In this document: in pieces, positions 16,009-16,548 of the stretch | How the letters are laid out: every line of letters starts with the position of its first letter | Numbering within the stretch: position 1 is the stretch's first letter | Assembly: GCA_016868955.1 (NCBI GenBank) | Contig: VGFF01000042.1 | Coordinates: 1-16,548 of the forward strand | Length of the DNA stretch: 16,548 nt | Source of the DNA: Armatimonadota bacterium | GTDB taxonomy: Bacteria > Sysuimicrobiota > Sysuimicrobiia > Sysuimicrobiales > VGFF01 | Reading direction: 5' to 3' | The notes under the pieces: generated by a model | Told to the model about the DNA's origin: nothing | The model's input: the letters and a program-made list of their open reading frames with translations, nothing else | Databases searched by the model: none | Translations under genes and position numbers: made by a program

Positions 16009-16548
16009 GGCGGCGGCTCGGCCAACGCGGCATTGCCCTCACCGATCTGATGCTGTCGATCGTGCTCATTTGGCTTCTCGCTTCCGGCTTGTTCGCGTCG
16101 CTGCGGGCTGTCAGCGGCGCTTGGGCGATCGGCCAACACCGCGTCGGCATCACGCAGCACGGCCGCAACGCGATCGATACGACCTCGTGAGCTCCCAATG
16201 CTTGGGCCCGAGCACGTTCGCCGACGGCATCCCATATCCGATGACGGGACCGATCCCGGCCAGCACGCCGAGTCCGGCGGCTTCTCCGGCACCGGTGACG
16301 CCGACGTGCGCTTCGACGACCGTGGTGACGCCGACGGGCAGTCCCGGTCCGGCTGGGACGCCGATCGGACGCTTCATCGCCACGTACACGATCGTCAAAC
16401 GTGACGAGAGTCAAGTCCGCCTGGTCGGTAGAACCGGACGGGCCGCGCGCGGCGTCGCGTTCACGGCGAACCGCGTGACGGCGTTGAACTTCGTGACGTA
16501 TTCGAGCACGAGCGTCGACGAGACCGCCAGCGGCAATGGAACGTTCAT
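16005..16548 (+). pseudogene. Minor pilin (PilW-like), frameshifted, 3' end beyond window
   Basis: From GTG at 16005 the product has a prepilin-like leader: basic MRRRLGQRG, cleavage expected after Gly9, then IALTD with Asp at mature +5 where Glu is usual, and a hydrophobic helix (LMLSIVLIWLLASGLF). The frame stops at TGA 16188-16190 after RNAIDTTS. Another frame, from about 16190, continues without a stop to the window end with pilin-style sequence: SSQCLGPSTFADGIPYPM, a Pro/Thr/Ser-rich linker, FIATYTIVKRDESQVRLV and TANRVTALNFVTYSS. The break is a frameshift, perhaps with a small deletion, because the second helical segment expected after RNAIDT is missing. It could be a single sequencing error, but the truncated neighbour makes real decay more likely. 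Confidence 0.6.

Noticed and set aside
1..16548. CRISPR arrays, insertion sequences, transposase or integrase genes
   Set aside because: No regularly spaced repeats, no terminal inverted repeats around a recombinase frame, and no recombinase motifs were seen on either strand.

Overview
The window is high-GC bacterial DNA with strong G/C third-position bias. The type IV pilin remnants, the hook-less SbcC-like ATPase and the VanW remnant suggest a soil or environmental bacterium from a poorly sampled lineage. Vulcanimicrobiota/Eremiobacterota or Chloroflexota-like would fit, but that is a low-confidence guess and no taxonomic marker is present.

Layout. (1) Positions 1-3294, plus strand: the 3' end of an SbcD/Mre11-like nuclease gene, translationally coupled to a complete SbcC/Rad50-like ATPase gene. 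(2) Positions 3306-5828, minus strand: a graveyard of degraded genes. It holds a short-chain dehydrogenase with an internal deletion and two frameshifts, an M20 peptidase that has lost its metal-binding half and carries an in-frame TGA, an apparently whole tRNA-Arg(CCU) with its own promoter, and a VanW tail fused to the front of a PP-loop (SGGxDS-like) protein. (3) Positions 5997-15414, plus strand: six intact genes in a tightly packed operon, coding for an ATZ/TRZ-type amidohydrolase, HyuA, HyuB, a homocitrate/citramalate synthase-like DRE-TIM enzyme, a class V PLP enzyme and an allantoinase-type cyclic amidohydrolase. Four of the five internal junctions overlap (ATGA, TGATG, 8 nt, TTGA) and the fifth is a 24-nt gap. 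(4) Positions 15390-16548: more scars, namely a 3' fragment of an unknown minus-strand gene facing a 5'-truncated pilin gene, then a frameshifted minor-pilin gene running off the window.

How the genes work together. The nuclease/ATPase pair should act on DNA ends in repair. The six-gene operon brings together three different hydrolase folds that attack cyclic amides, ureides or N-heterocycles, plus one PLP enzyme and one carbon-carbon bond-forming or -cleaving enzyme. It looks like a catabolic route for a nitrogen heterocycle (hydantoin-, allantoin- or pyrimidine-like) whose substrate I cannot name. No transporter or regulator gene is in the window; a 16-bp perfect palindrome upstream of the first gene is a possible operator. 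The most notable contrast is 9.4 kb of unbroken operon flanked on both sides by genes that nearly all carry internal or terminal deletions and frameshifts.
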